From assembly GCA_903927745.1 (NCBI GenBank), contig CAIYOH010000019.1:1-36063 (forward strand): 36,063 nt of DNA, read 5' to 3'. Position numbers and translations under genes: made by a program. Shown in pieces: positions 8,879 through 20,713 of this stretch. Positions within the stretch are counted from its first letter, which is position 1. Each line of letters opens with the position of its first letter. This DNA is from an uncultured Mycobacteriaceae bacterium (GTDB taxonomy: Bacteria > Actinomycetota > Actinomycetes > Mycobacteriales > Mycobacteriaceae). The notes beneath the pieces were generated by a model. It did no database searches. It was not told the origin of the DNA and was given only the letters and a program-made list of their open reading frames with translations.

Positions 8879-9628
8879 TCATGTGCCCGCTGCGGGTCGC
8901 GGCCAGGGGAGCCAATACGGGACCCGGCGCGAGTAAGCCTCGAATTCCGGTCCATGTCTGCGGCGGTAGCGCGCCTCCTTGAACCGCGGCGCCACCACGC
9001 AGTACGCCGTCAGCGCGATCGCGACCACGAGCTGGTCGGGCGTCCAGGTGGGCGCCGTCCACAGCGTCAACGTGAATGCGACGTAGATCGGTTGGCGAGT
9101 GAGTCGAAACAGGCCCTTCACAGGCAAGCCGGGGTAGGTGGGAGTCCGGTCGCACCACAGCGCGAACCACCCCAGTGTCCCCGTCTGCAGCGCCAAGCCG
9201 GCATCAACCATCGCCTTGAACAACAGCAGCCATGCCGAGGCGTACAGAACCGTCATCGCGAGCAGTGCGGTCCCGCCGGCCTGCCACCAGATCGTCCCGC
9301 TGGGCGTCCAGAGCGTGAAGAGGACAAGCAGTTGCACCGCCGCGACCATCACATAGGTGGTGGCCGCCAGCGTCCGCCCGTGGCCGCCTGGCGCTAAACG
9401 CGTCAACCGCGCTCCGCCTCGGGCGGTGAGTAGCGACGAATGTCCCAGCGTGAACTGCGCCAGCAGTCCCGCATTGACGACCCAGTTCCACGGTTGCGGA
9501 ACACACCCCCAAGAGCTGCTCATGCCGACAAACATCGCGGCTGTCATTGCGGCGATCCCGAGGACGAAAACGCTGAGGGATATCGTGCCGTAGCTGATCG
9601 CGAGGACCCGCCTCGACGTCGACGTCAC
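8879..9628 (-). CDS. Isoprenylcysteine carboxyl methyltransferase-like / MddA-like membrane methyltransferase
   Basis: 249 aa multi-span membrane protein; C-terminal LTRQPIYVAFTLTLW...RFKEARYRRRHGPEFEAYSRRVPYWLP typical of ICMT/PEMT-like fold; N-terminal half resembles MddA family. Confidence 0.65.
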   Translation of the reverse strand: MTSTSRRVLAISYGTISLSVFVLGIAAMTAAMFVGMSSSWGCVPQPWNWVVNAGLLAQFTLGHSSLLTARGGARLTRLAPGGHGRTLAATTYVMVAAVQLLVLFTLWTPSGTIWWQAGGTALLAMTVLYASAWLLLFKAMVDAGLALQTGTLGWFALWCDRTPTYPGLPVKGLFRLTRQPIYVAFTLTLWTAPTWTPDQLVVAIALTAYCVVAPRFKEARYRRRHGPEFEAYSRRVPYWLPWPRPAAGT

Positions 9629-9828
9629 CGTGCGGGCACCTCGGCGTCTGGCGAAACCCTGGCGGCAGGCCCCCCGGGCTTACTGTCTCGTTCTCTCCCC
9701 ACGACTCTTAGCCCCACGACTCGTTGACGACACGCACGGGTTCTTGGTTCATTGCCGCCTCTGCCCGTAGAGCGGACGCGCGTCAATGCCCCCTGCAGGC
9801 GTGCGATATCGCGGGGGATATGGACTGG

Positions 9829-10359
9829 CTAGGCGGCCCGGGTGGGCTTGTCGTCGATAGCTGCGCCGGATTTCTGCCCGCTGTAGCGGATCAGGAAGAT
9901 GGCTGCGGCGATGGACAGAACGAGCAGAGCCAATGCGCCGAGTTCGAGCAGCAGACGGGTGAGGGCGGCGTCCGTCTGCGGTTCCTCGAAGGCGGCGGTG
10001 ACGATGAGGATGCGGCGGACCCCGGCGATCAACCCGACGAAGAGAAACGGTTCCGCGGCGATTTGGTGGCTTTCGGTCACGGTCCGAAGGGTGTAGGCCA
10101 GTTCGGCGATGATGAGGGCAAGCAGGACTCGATCGAGGACGAGGACGGCGCCTTGCACCACATCCTGCTTCCCGGCCGCCACGTCAACGACGGCTTCCAC
10201 ACTGCCGATGACCACCAATACGGCCGCGGCGCCGAGCAAGAGAAACGCGAAGAGGTAGATCGCGGTTTCGCAGAACGTCGCCAGCCGACGGATGAGTGTG
10301 GACAGACCGTCACCTGGGATGTCGCTCTGTCCGTCATCCGTTTCAGTCAGCTCAGGCAT
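9829..10359 (-). CDS. PsiE-family (phosphate-starvation-inducible) membrane protein
   Basis: 177 aa from ATG 10359; LDRVLLALIIAELAYTLRTVTESHQIAAEPFLFVGLIAGVRRILIVTA typical PsiE core. Confidence 0.8.
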   Translation of the reverse strand: MPELTETDDGQSDIPGDGLSTLIRRLATFCETAIYLFAFLLLGAAAVLVVIGSVEAVVDVAAGKQDVVQGAVLVLDRVLLALIIAELAYTLRTVTESHQIAAEPFLFVGLIAGVRRILIVTAAFEEPQTDAALTRLLLELGALALLVLSIAAAIFLIRYSGQKSGAAIDDKPTRAA

Positions 10360-10387
10360 GGCGTTCCTCTCATCTGCGATTCGCGCG

Positions 10388-10775
10388 TCACACCGGCACA
10401 CCCGCATCCGCGGCCATGCCGCGGTGCATGATGCGATCGCCGACGACGTCGGCATGGTCTGCGCGATGCAATACGCAACGGTTGTCCCACATCACCACGT
10501 CTCCGGGTGACCATACGTGGCGGTAAATGTTGTCCGCTCGCGTGCAGTGGTCGAAGAGGTATGCGATGACGGATGCCGCCTGCGATGGCTCCATTTCGCT
10601 CACGTCGACGCATCGCTGCGGTGTAGAGAGATACAGCGCCGTCCGATCCGATGTCGGGTGGCGCAGGAAAATCGGATGGATCGCCGCTGTCTCCGCATCT
10701 TCGGGTGAGTCCAGGTGTGCCCGGAGCGGCGTCGCCCGCTCGCGCCCGCGCGGGACAGACGATCAAATCCACGTG
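10388..10775 (-). pseudogene. TauD/TfdA family Fe(II)/2OG dioxygenase, C-terminal remnant
   Basis: Minus frame reads ...IHPIFLRHPTSDRTALYLSTPQRCVDVSEMEPSQAASVIAYLFDHCTRADNIYRHVWSPGDVVMWDNRCVLHRADHADVVGDRIMHRGMAADAGVPV*; N-terminal half with HxD missing, in-frame stop upstream near 10778. Confidence 0.75.
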
Positions 10776-10852
10776 GGTTGTGTCGACCTCGTGACCGCGA
10801 GGGCAGCCCGACCGCCGGCTGAGCAGGCGCGGTGAGGCGGATGCGTTGAAAA

Positions 10853-11197
10853 CTACGCGGCGAGACCGAAATCGTCTTGGTGTCCAAGCGGTTCTGCGCC
10901 CTTGGGGTCAGCCGGGCCGGGTCCGTCGGGGCCTCCGCGGCCACCGCCGGGTCCACCGGGGTCCTCCCCCTTTCGGCTCGACCGATTGGCGATGGCGACG
11001 ATCAGGGCGTGCGCGCCGAGTCCAAGAGTGACGAGCCAGAAGACGATCACGACAGCCAAATGCAGCGACGCAATCCAGTCCTGTAGCGCCAGATTCAACA
11101 GGACTGCTAACCCCGCCATCGACCCCAAGGCCCACCATTTGACCCAGGCATGGGGATTTTTGGGCTTGTTGCTCTTGGGCCTGTTGTTCTTGAGCAT
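10853..11197 (-). CDS. Small membrane protein with Gly/Pro-rich C-terminal tail, hypothetical
   Basis: From ATG 11197: MLKNNRPKSNKPKNPHAWVKWWALGSMAGLAVLLNLALQDWIASLHLAVVIVFWLVTLGLGAHALIVAIANRSSRKGEDPGGPGGGRGG...; two predicted TM segments. Confidence 0.6.
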   Translation of the reverse strand: MLKNNRPKSNKPKNPHAWVKWWALGSMAGLAVLLNLALQDWIASLHLAVVIVFWLVTLGLGAHALIVAIANRSSRKGEDPGGPGGGRGGPDGPGPADPKGAEPLGHQDDFGLAA

Positions 11198-11627
11198 GGG
11201 GCCGCCTTGCTGCTGTCTGGTCCGGAGTGTCTCCTGACCACAATGGTAGCAACGGGGTCCCGCCGCAACCGGAGAAGCCCGGTGGCCCCACTCACGAGGG
11301 GAGGTCAATGTCGCCCAACCAGCGTCGCGGTGCGGCCACTCGCACTCAGAAGGGGTGGTTGTTGTCGTGCCATTCGGCGGATTGCGGGCGCTCCCCGAGG
11401 CGCTGGAGGTACGTCTCGTTTGGCCAGCATGATCGGCAAGCGTCCAGATAAAAATGGGTGCCGTCATCTCGATGTGTACGGCCAACGACCCCGGCAGCAG
11501 CCAGAACGGAGCGATCACGACTAGCGGGGGGATGGCGAACGCAACCACGGCGCGCTTGATGGCGCCGAGACCGGTCAGGCGCCAGCCCCGGGCAGCTGAA
11601 CACGTACGTGAACTGCCGTGATAGCGG

Positions 11628-11700
11628 TGCCCCCGGCAGGATTCGAACCTGCGGCCTTCTGCTCCGGAGGCAGACGCTCTATCCCCTGAGCTACGGGGGC
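11628..11700 (-). tRNA. tRNA-Arg (anticodon CCG)
   Basis: Minus strand GCCCCCGTAGCTCAGGGGATAGAGCGTCTGCCTCCGGAGCAGAAGGCCGCAGGTTCGAATCCTGCCGGGGGCA; full cloverleaf, 7-bp acceptor stem, loop CTCCGGA. Confidence 0.95.
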
Positions 11701-11841
11701 GCTGGGACTCGTCGCTAGATGACTAGCTGCTGCGCCGTCGGGCTGTTCAACGAGCTACTTGAGACTAGCGCATCGACGTGGCTGGGCGGCCACCGCGATG
11801 GATTCGGGGCAGACGTGCCTCAACTAATAGGATGATCGCTC

Positions 11842-13494
11842 GTGACACCCGCTGACCTGGCTGAGTTGCTCAGGACCACCGCTGCCGCGGTGGTGGCCGA
11901 GCACGGGCTCGACGCCGCGGCGCTGCCATCGCCGGTGACGGTGGAGCGGCCGCGTAGTCCCGAGCACGGCGATTACGCCAGCAACCTGGCGTTGCAGCTG
12001 GGTAAGAAGGTCGGGGTGAACCCGCGAGAACTGGCCGGCTGGCTCGCCGAGGCCCTGGCGCAGGCTGACGGTGTCGCTTCGGCGGAGGTGGCCGGGCCGG
12101 GCTTCATCAACCTCAGACTCGAGGCGTCGGCGCAGGCCGTGATCGTCGACAGCGTGCTGGGTGCCGGCGACGCGTTCGGCTGCTCCGATGCGCTGGCCGG
12201 TGAGAGGGTCAACCTCGAGTTCGTGTCAGCGAACCCGACCGGGCCCATCCACATCGGCGGCACCCGCTGGGCGGCCGTCGGTGATGCGCTGGGACGGTTG
12301 CTGTCCACCCAGGGCGCCGACGTGGTGCGCGAATACTATTTCAACGACCACGGCGCCCAGATCGACCGGTTCGCAGACTCGCTGGTCGCCGCCGCCATGG
12401 GTGAACCCACCCCCGATGCGGGCTACGCGGGCGCCTACATCAGCGACATCGCGGCGCTGGTCCTGCAGAAGGCTCCCGACGCCCTGAGCCTGCCCGATGC
12501 CCAGATGCACGAGACCTTCCGCGACATCGGCGTCGACATGATGTTCACCCACATCAAACAGTCCCTGCACGAGTTCGGCACCGACTTCGACATCTACACC
12601 CACGAAGACTCGATGCACACCAGCGGCCGCGTCGGGCAGGCCATCGACCGGCTGCGCGCAACGGGCAATGTCTACGAAAAGGACGGCGCCACATGGTTGC
12701 GCACCAGCGCGTTCGGTGACGACAAAGACCGCGTCGTGATCAAGAGCGACGGCAATCCGGCCTACATCGCCGGGGACATCGCCTACTACCTCGACAAAAG
12801 GCAGCGCGGCTTCGACCTGTGCATCTACATGCTCGGTGCCGACCACCACGGATACATTGCCCGTCTCAAGGCAGTCGCCGCCGCCTTCGGCGAAGACCCG
12901 GCCACCGTCGAGGTGCTGATCGGGCAGATGGTCAACCTGGTCCGCGACGGCCAGCCCGTGCGGATGAGTAAGCGCGCCGGAACGGTGATCACGCTCGACG
13001 ACCTGGTCGAGGCGATCGGCGTCGACGCCGCCCGCTACAGCCTGTTGCGCTCGTCGGTCGATACCCCGATCGACATCGATCTCGCACTGTGGTCGTCGGC
13101 GTCCAACGAAAACCCTGTCTATTACGTGCAATACGCGCACGCCCGGCTCTCGGCGCTCGCTCGCAACGCCGCCGAACTCGGCCTGATCCCCGACACCGGG
13201 CACCTCGAACTGCTTAGCCACGACAAAGAGGGTGCGCTGCTGCGCACCATCGGCCAATTTCCGCAGGTGTTGAAAACTGCTGCGGAGCTGCGGGAACCTC
13301 ACCGGGTCTGCCGCTATCTGGAAGACCTGGCCGCCGACTACCACCGGTTCTACGACTCCTGCCGGGTGTTGCCCCAGGGAGACGAGCCGCCCACCGACCT
13401 GCATACCGCGCGGCTGGCGCTCTGCCAGGCCGTCCGGCAGGTGATCGCCAACGGGCTGTCCATTCTCGGCGTCAGCGCCCCGGAGCGGATGTGA
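11842..13494 (+). CDS. argS: Arginyl-tRNA synthetase
   Basis: 550 aa; [26 protein letters not shown] and [15 protein letters not shown]. Confidence 0.97.
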   Translation: MTPADLAELLRTTAAAVVAEHGLDAAALPSPVTVERPRSPEHGDYASNLALQLGKKVGVNPRELAGWLAEALAQADGVASAEVAGPGFINLRLEASAQAVIVDSVLGAGDAFGCSDALAGERVNLEFVSANPTGPIHIGGTRWAAVGDALGRLLSTQGADVVREYYFNDHGAQIDRFADSLVAAAMGEPTPDAGYAGAYISDIAALVLQKAPDALSLPDAQMHETFRDIGVDMMFTHIKQSLHEFGTDFDIYTHEDSMHTSGRVGQAIDRLRATGNVYEKDGATWLRTSAFGDDKDRVVIKSDGNPAYIAGDIAYYLDKRQRGFDLCIYMLGADHHGYIARLKAVAAAFGEDPATVEVLIGQMVNLVRDGQPVRMSKRAGTVITLDDLVEAIGVDAARYSLLRSSVDTPIDIDLALWSSASNENPVYYVQYAHARLSALARNAAELGLIPDTGHLELLSHDKEGALLRTIGQFPQVLKTAAELREPHRVCRYLEDLAADYHRFYDSCRVLPQGDEPPTDLHTARLALCQAVRQVIANGLSILGVSAPERM

Positions 13495-14909
13495 ACGTCC
13501 ACCCCGCCGGCCCCCGGCACGCCGCGGAGACCCGACCCGCCGCCAGCCCCCCGCAGCCGCAAATGGCCGGGGAGGTGTTGCGGCTGGCTCCTAACGTGTG
13601 GCCGCGCAACGTGGTTCGCGACGACGACGGTGTAGTCACCGTCGCCGGGGTCGCGGTGACGCGCCTGGCCCACGACTACGGCACTCCGCTGTTCGTCATC
13701 GACGAGGACGACTTCCGGTCGCGGTGCCGGGATATGGCGTCGGCGTTCGGCGGCGGAGGAAACGTGTACTACGCCGCCAAAGCCTTCCTGTGCGGCGAGA
13801 TTGCGCGATGGGTCGGCGAGGAGGGCCTATCGCTCGACGTGTCCACCGGCGGGGAACTGGCCGTCGCGCTGCATGTCGGCTTCCCACCGGAGCGCATCCT
13901 CTTCCACGGCAACAACAAGTCCGTCGCGGAGCTCACCGACGCGGTCACAGCAGGTGTGCGCTACCTGGTGGTGGACTCGATCACCGAGATCGAGCGCTTG
14001 GATGCGATCGCGGCCGCCACGGGTGTGGTGCAGGACGTTTTCGTGCGTCTCACCGTGGGCGTCGAGGCGCACACACATGAGTTTATCTCGACCGCCCATG
14101 AGGATCAGAAGTTCGGGTTGTCCATCGCCAGCGGCGCAGCGATGGCGGCGGTGTGCCGGGTCTTCGCCTCCGATCACCTGAGACTGGTCGGCTTGCACAG
14201 CCACATCGGTTCGCAGATCTTCGACGTCGACGGATTCGAAGTGGCCGCGCATCGCGTCATCGGCTTCCTGCGCGACATTTGCGGCGAGTTCGGTCCCGAG
14301 AAGACAGCCCAGCTGTCGACCGTCAACCTCGGTGGTGGCCTGGGTATCTCGTATCTGGCGACCGACGGACCGCCGCCGGTGAGGGAGTTGGCGGCGACGC
14401 TGAGCGCGATCGTGCGCAGGGAATCCACAGCTGTTGGGCTGCCCACCCCCACGCTGGTGGTCGAGCCAGGCCGCGCCATCGCGGGGCCGGGCACCATCAC
14501 GCTCTACGAGGTCGGCACCGTCAAGGACGTCGACGTCAGCGCCACCGCGCAGCGCCGCTATGTCAGCGTTGACGGCGGCATGAGCGACAACATCCGCACC
14601 GCCCTCTACGACGCCCAGTACGACGCCCGGCTCGTTTCCAGAAACAGCGACGCGCCCGCGGCGCTCGCCCGCATCGTCGGAAAGCATTGCGAGACTGGTG
14701 ACATTGTCGTACGCGACACCTGGGTGCCGGGCGACCTGCGGCCCGGCGACCTGCTCGGGGTGGCCGCCACCGGCGCCTACTGCTATTCGATGTCGAGCCG
14801 GTACAACATGGTCGGACGGCCCGCCGTGGTGGCAGTACGCGATGGTCGTGCTCGGGTCATCCTGCGCCGCGAAACCGTCGACGATCTGCTCGGTCTGGAA
14901 GTGAGGTGA
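13491..14909 (+). CDS. lysA: Diaminopimelate decarboxylase
   Basis: 472 aa; [12 protein letters not shown]-lysine region, [26 protein letters not shown]. Confidence 0.96.
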   Translation: MNVHPAGPRHAAETRPAASPPQPQMAGEVLRLAPNVWPRNVVRDDDGVVTVAGVAVTRLAHDYGTPLFVIDEDDFRSRCRDMASAFGGGGNVYYAAKAFLCGEIARWVGEEGLSLDVSTGGELAVALHVGFPPERILFHGNNKSVAELTDAVTAGVRYLVVDSITEIERLDAIAAATGVVQDVFVRLTVGVEAHTHEFISTAHEDQKFGLSIASGAAMAAVCRVFASDHLRLVGLHSHIGSQIFDVDGFEVAAHRVIGFLRDICGEFGPEKTAQLSTVNLGGGLGISYLATDGPPPVRELAATLSAIVRRESTAVGLPTPTLVVEPGRAIAGPGTITLYEVGTVKDVDVSATAQRRYVSVDGGMSDNIRTALYDAQYDARLVSRNSDAPAALARIVGKHCETGDIVVRDTWVPGDLRPGDLLGVAATGAYCYSMSSRYNMVGRPAVVAVRDGRARVILRRETVDDLLGLEVR

Positions 14910-14912
14910 GCT

Positions 14913-16249
14913 GTGCCCAGTGACGAGAAGATGAGAGACGAAAAGCCGGTCGGCGTGGCGGTGCTGGGATTAGGCAACGTCGGGCGCGAAGTTGTGGGCA
15001 TCATCAATAACAGCGCCGATGACCTCGCGGCCCGCGTCGGTGCGCCCCTGGTGTTGCGCGGCGTCGGGGTTCGCCGCGTTGCCCCCGACCGGGGCGTGCC
15101 TATCGGTCTGCTCACCGCCAACATCGAAGAACTGGTCTCACGCGAGGACGTCGACATCGTGGTCGAGGTGATGGGGCCGGTCGAGCCGGCACGCAAGGCG
15201 ATCATGTGCGCGCTCGAGCACGGCAAGTCCGTCGTGACCGCGAACAAGGCCCTGCTGTCCACGTCCACCGGGGAACTGGCGCAGGCGGCCGAAAACGCCC
15301 ATGTCGATTTGTATTTCGAGGCGGCGGTCGCCGGGGCCATCCCGGTGATTCGTCCGCTCACCCAGTCGCTGGCCGGCGATACGGTGCTGCGGGTGGCCGG
15401 GATCGTCAACGGCACCACCAACTACATCCTGTCCGCAATGGACAGCACGGGGGTCGATTACGCCACCGCGCTGGCCGAGGCCAGCGCCCTCGGTTACGCC
15501 GAGGCCGACCCGACTGCCGACGTCGAGGGCTATGACGCCGCCGCGAAAGCCGCGATCCTGGCTTCCATCGCCTTCCACACCAGGGTCACCGCCGACGATG
15601 TCCACCGCGAGGGAATCACCACGATCACCCCCGCCGATATCACCTCGGCGCGGGCCCTTGGCTGCACGATCAAACTACTGGCAATCTGCGAGCGCATCGC
15701 GGGAAGCGATGGCCAGGAACGGGTGTCGGCTCGCGTCTATCCGGCGCTGGTACCGCTATCCCATCCGCTGGCCACCGTCAGCGGGGCGTTCAATGCGGTC
15801 GTGGTCGAGGCCGCGGCCGCGGGGCGGTTGATGTTCTACGGCCAGGGCGCCGGCGGGGCGCCCACCGCGTCGGCGGTGACCGGCGATCTGGTGATGGCTG
15901 CCCGCAACCGGGTCCTTGGCAGCCGTGGGCCCAAGGAGTCCAGGTACGCCCAACTGCCCGTGGCCCCCATGGGGATGATCTCCACCCGCTACTACGTCAG
16001 TATGAACGTGGCCGACACGCCGGGTGTATTGGCCACGGTGGCAGCCGAATTCGCCCGGCACGACGTCAGCATCGCCGAGGTCCGCCAGGAAGGCGTGGTG
16101 GACGGGGCGGGGCGGCACGTCGGAGCTCGTATCGTGGTGGTGACCCATAGCGCGACCGATGCCGCGCTGTCCGAAACTGTGGACGCACTCGCCGATCTGG
16201 ACGTGGTGCGTAGCGTCGCCAGCGTGCTGCGAATGGAGGGAACCAGCCT

Positions 16250-16253
<4 letters not shown>
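14913..16253 (+). CDS. hom: Homoserine dehydrogenase
   Basis: 446 aa; [34 protein letters not shown]-terminal ACT domain. Confidence 0.97.
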
Positions 16254-18273
<2,020 letters not shown>

Positions 18274-18288
18274 TGCACCTCCAGCACG

Positions 18289-18334
18289 GAGCGGGCCAGG
18301 AGCGTGGCCAGGAGCGGGCCAGGAGCGTGGCCGG
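18289..18334. repeat. 23-bp tandem repeat (2 copies) GAGCGGGCCAGGAGCGTGGCCAG in the thrB-rho intergenic leader
   Basis: Direct reading; second copy has one mismatch; contains GGCCA-ggagcg-TGGCC dyads. Confidence 0.8.
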
Positions 18335-18343
18335 AGCCGTTGC

Positions 18344-18372
18344 TTGCTTCCTCCAGTGATGCAGGCTATTCT
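18344..18372 (+). promoter_or_regulatory. Candidate sigma-A-type promoter for rho: TTGCTT-17 bp-TATTCT
   Basis: -35-like 18344-18349, -10-like 18367-18372. Confidence 0.35.
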
Positions 18373-18579
18373 CGGAGCGGCTGAGCAAACGCAGCATCTG
18401 CACATTGCACTGCGGCTCGGACAACACCAGCTTCCTCTCATGGTCGAGGTTTGCCATAATCCCCGCCCGGTCGAGGCGATCACCCTTTGCAGAGTCGGTT
18501 ACCGGGGGCACACAGCCACTCTGCTGGACGCAAGAAACCTCCCCGTATGAACTGATCAGCGGGGTAAGAAAGGAAATCC

Positions 18580-20304
18580 GTGACTGATACGGACCTGTTC
18601 ACCGTGCCTGTCGGCAAAGCCGCAGACGACGTCGCAGAAACCCCGGACACGAAAGCGAAGGCTTCCCTGTCCGCCATGGTCCTGCCCGATTTGCGCGCTC
18701 TGGCCAATCAGGCTGGCGTCAAGGGGACGTCGGGCATGCGCAAGAACGAATTGATCGCCGCCATCCACGAGGTCAGGGGAAACGGGAACGGCACGTCAGC
18801 ACCCGCGGCGGCTACCGCTGCCCCGGCGGCTGCCGCCGCCCCGGAGGCCCCCGCCGAGCCGGCGGCAGCCGCCGCCCCGGAGGCGGAGGGCGAGCCGAAT
18901 CACTCAGCCGGCCGCGAACGGCGCGGCGAGTCCCGCGGAGCCGGATCGGCCCGTGCGGCCGAACGGCCCGACCACGAGCGCGCGCACGATTCCGGCGGCG
19001 ACCGGAGCGGCGATCAGCAGAGGTCGGGCGGGCAGCAGCCCCGGGGCGACGACGACGGCGATGGTCGTCAGGGCCGGCGGGGACGACGGTTCCGCGACCG
19101 TAAACGCCGCGGGGAGCGCCCGGGCGACGGCGCCGACACCGAGCTGCGCGAGGACGACGTCGTCCAGCCGGTCGCCGGCATCCTCGACGTCCTCGACAAC
19201 TACGCATTCGTCCGCACCTCCGGCTACCTTGCCGGCCCGAACGACGTCTACGTCTCGATGAACATGGTGCGCAAGAACGGCCTGCGCCGCGGCGACGCCG
19301 TGACCGGAGCGGTGCGGGTATCCCGCGAGGGCGATCAGCCCAACCAGCGGCAGAAGTTCAACCCGCTGGTTCGCCTCGACAGCGTCAACGGCGGCCCTGT
19401 CGAGGAAGCCCGTAATCGGCCGGAGTTCAACAAGCTGACGCCGCTATACCCCAATCAGCGGTTGCGGCTGGAGACTACGTCCGAACAACTGACCACCCGC
19501 GTGATCGACCTGATCATGCCGATCGGCAAGGGCCAGCGCGCGCTCATCGTCTCCCCGCCCAAGGCGGGCAAGACGACCATCCTGCAGAGCATCGCCAACG
19601 CGATCACCAAGAACAACCCGGAATGCCACCTCATGGTCGTGCTCGTCGACGAGCGCCCCGAGGAGGTCACCGACATGACGCGCTCGGTCAAGGGCGAAGT
19701 CATCGCCTCGACGTTCGACCGGCCGCCGTCGGACCACACCTCGGTCGCCGAACTGGCGATCGAGCGGGCGAAGCGGCTGGTCGAGCAGGGCAGGGATGTC
19801 GTGGTGCTGCTGGACTCGATCACCCGCCTCGGGCGTGCCTACAACAACGCCTCGCCCGCCTCGGGCCGGATCCTGTCCGGCGGTGTCGACTCCACCGCGC
19901 TGTACCCGCCCAAGCGATTCCTGGGCGCCGCCCGCAACATCGAGGGCGGCGGTTCGCTGACCATCATCGCCACCGCGATGGTCGAAACGGGTTCCACCGG
20001 TGACACGGTGATCTTCGAAGAGTTCAAGGGCACGGGTAACGCCGAGCTGAAGCTGGATCGCAAGATCTCCGAACGACGGGTGTTCCCGGCCGTCGACGTC
20101 AACCCCTCAGGCACCCGCAAGGACGAGCTGCTGCTGTCTCCCGACGAGTTCGCGATCATGCACAAGCTGCGGCGGGTGTTGTCGGGCCTGGATTCGCACC
20201 AGGCCATCGACCTACTGATGTCGCAGCTGCGCAAGACGAAGAACAACTACGAGTTCCTGGTGCAGGTGTCCAAGACCACGCCGGGGTCGATGGACAACGA
20301 CTAG
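18580..20304 (+). CDS. rho: Transcription termination factor Rho
   Basis: 574 aa; PIGKGQRALIVSPPKAGKTTILQSIA Walker A, VLLDSITRLGRAYN; extended Arg/Gly-rich N-terminal insertion typical of actinobacteria. Confidence 0.97.
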   Translation: MTDTDLFTVPVGKAADDVAETPDTKAKASLSAMVLPDLRALANQAGVKGTSGMRKNELIAAIHEVRGNGNGTSAPAAATAAPAAAAAPEAPAEPAAAAAPEAEGEPNHSAGRERRGESRGAGSARAAERPDHERAHDSGGDRSGDQQRSGGQQPRGDDDGDGRQGRRGRRFRDRKRRGERPGDGADTELREDDVVQPVAGILDVLDNYAFVRTSGYLAGPNDVYVSMNMVRKNGLRRGDAVTGAVRVSREGDQPNQRQKFNPLVRLDSVNGGPVEEARNRPEFNKLTPLYPNQRLRLETTSEQLTTRVIDLIMPIGKGQRALIVSPPKAGKTTILQSIANAITKNNPECHLMVVLVDERPEEVTDMTRSVKGEVIASTFDRPPSDHTSVAELAIERAKRLVEQGRDVVVLLDSITRLGRAYNNASPASGRILSGGVDSTALYPPKRFLGAARNIEGGGSLTIIATAMVETGSTGDTVIFEEFKGTGNAELKLDRKISERRVFPAVDVNPSGTRKDELLLSPDEFAIMHKLRRVLSGLDSHQAIDLLMSQLRKTKNNYEFLVQVSKTTPGSMDND

Positions 20305-20387
20305 ACAGCAACGTGGTGTGGGCGAGCTTCGCGCGAACTGGCATAATCGGAGCTCGTCGAGGGCGATAAACGACATACGAGGACAGC

Positions 20388-20636
20388 ATGAGAACTGACA
20401 TTCATCCTGAATACGCGGAGACCACGATCGTCTGCGGTTGCGGTACCACGTTCCAGACGCGCAGCACCAAGCCCGGCGGCCGGATCACAGTCGAGGTCTG
20501 CTCGCAGTGCCACCCGTTCTACACCGGCAAGCAGAAGATCCTCGACAGCGGTGGCCGGGTGGCCCGATTCGAAAAGCGGTACGGAAAGCGCAAGGCCGAC
20601 GCGGCCTCGGAGAACGCGGACAACACCGACGCGTAG
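20388..20636 (+). CDS. rpmE: 50S ribosomal protein L31 (zinc-type)
   Basis: [27 protein letters not shown]...[14 protein letters not shown]; CxC and CxxC present. Confidence 0.97.
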   Translation: MRTDIHPEYAETTIVCGCGTTFQTRSTKPGGRITVEVCSQCHPFYTGKQKILDSGGRVARFEKRYGKRKADAASENADNTDA

Positions 20637-20713
20637 CTGGCTTGCCGACGCCCGAACTGTGCGCCACACGCACGGGCCGGGCGTCGGTTCGCGTGTGCGG
20701 TAGGAGCTCAGAT

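Noticed and set aside
9697-9722. 11-bp direct repeat CCCCACGACTC x2 as possible att or target-site duplication
   Set aside because: Copies are only 4 bp apart with nothing inserted between; no mobile element nearby
10347-10772. 141-aa minus-strand ORF overlapping the TauD remnant
   Set aside because: Different frame from the one carrying the TauD motifs; no family features
12226-13404. 392-aa minus-strand ORF opposite argS
   Set aside because: Antisense shadow of argS catalytic core
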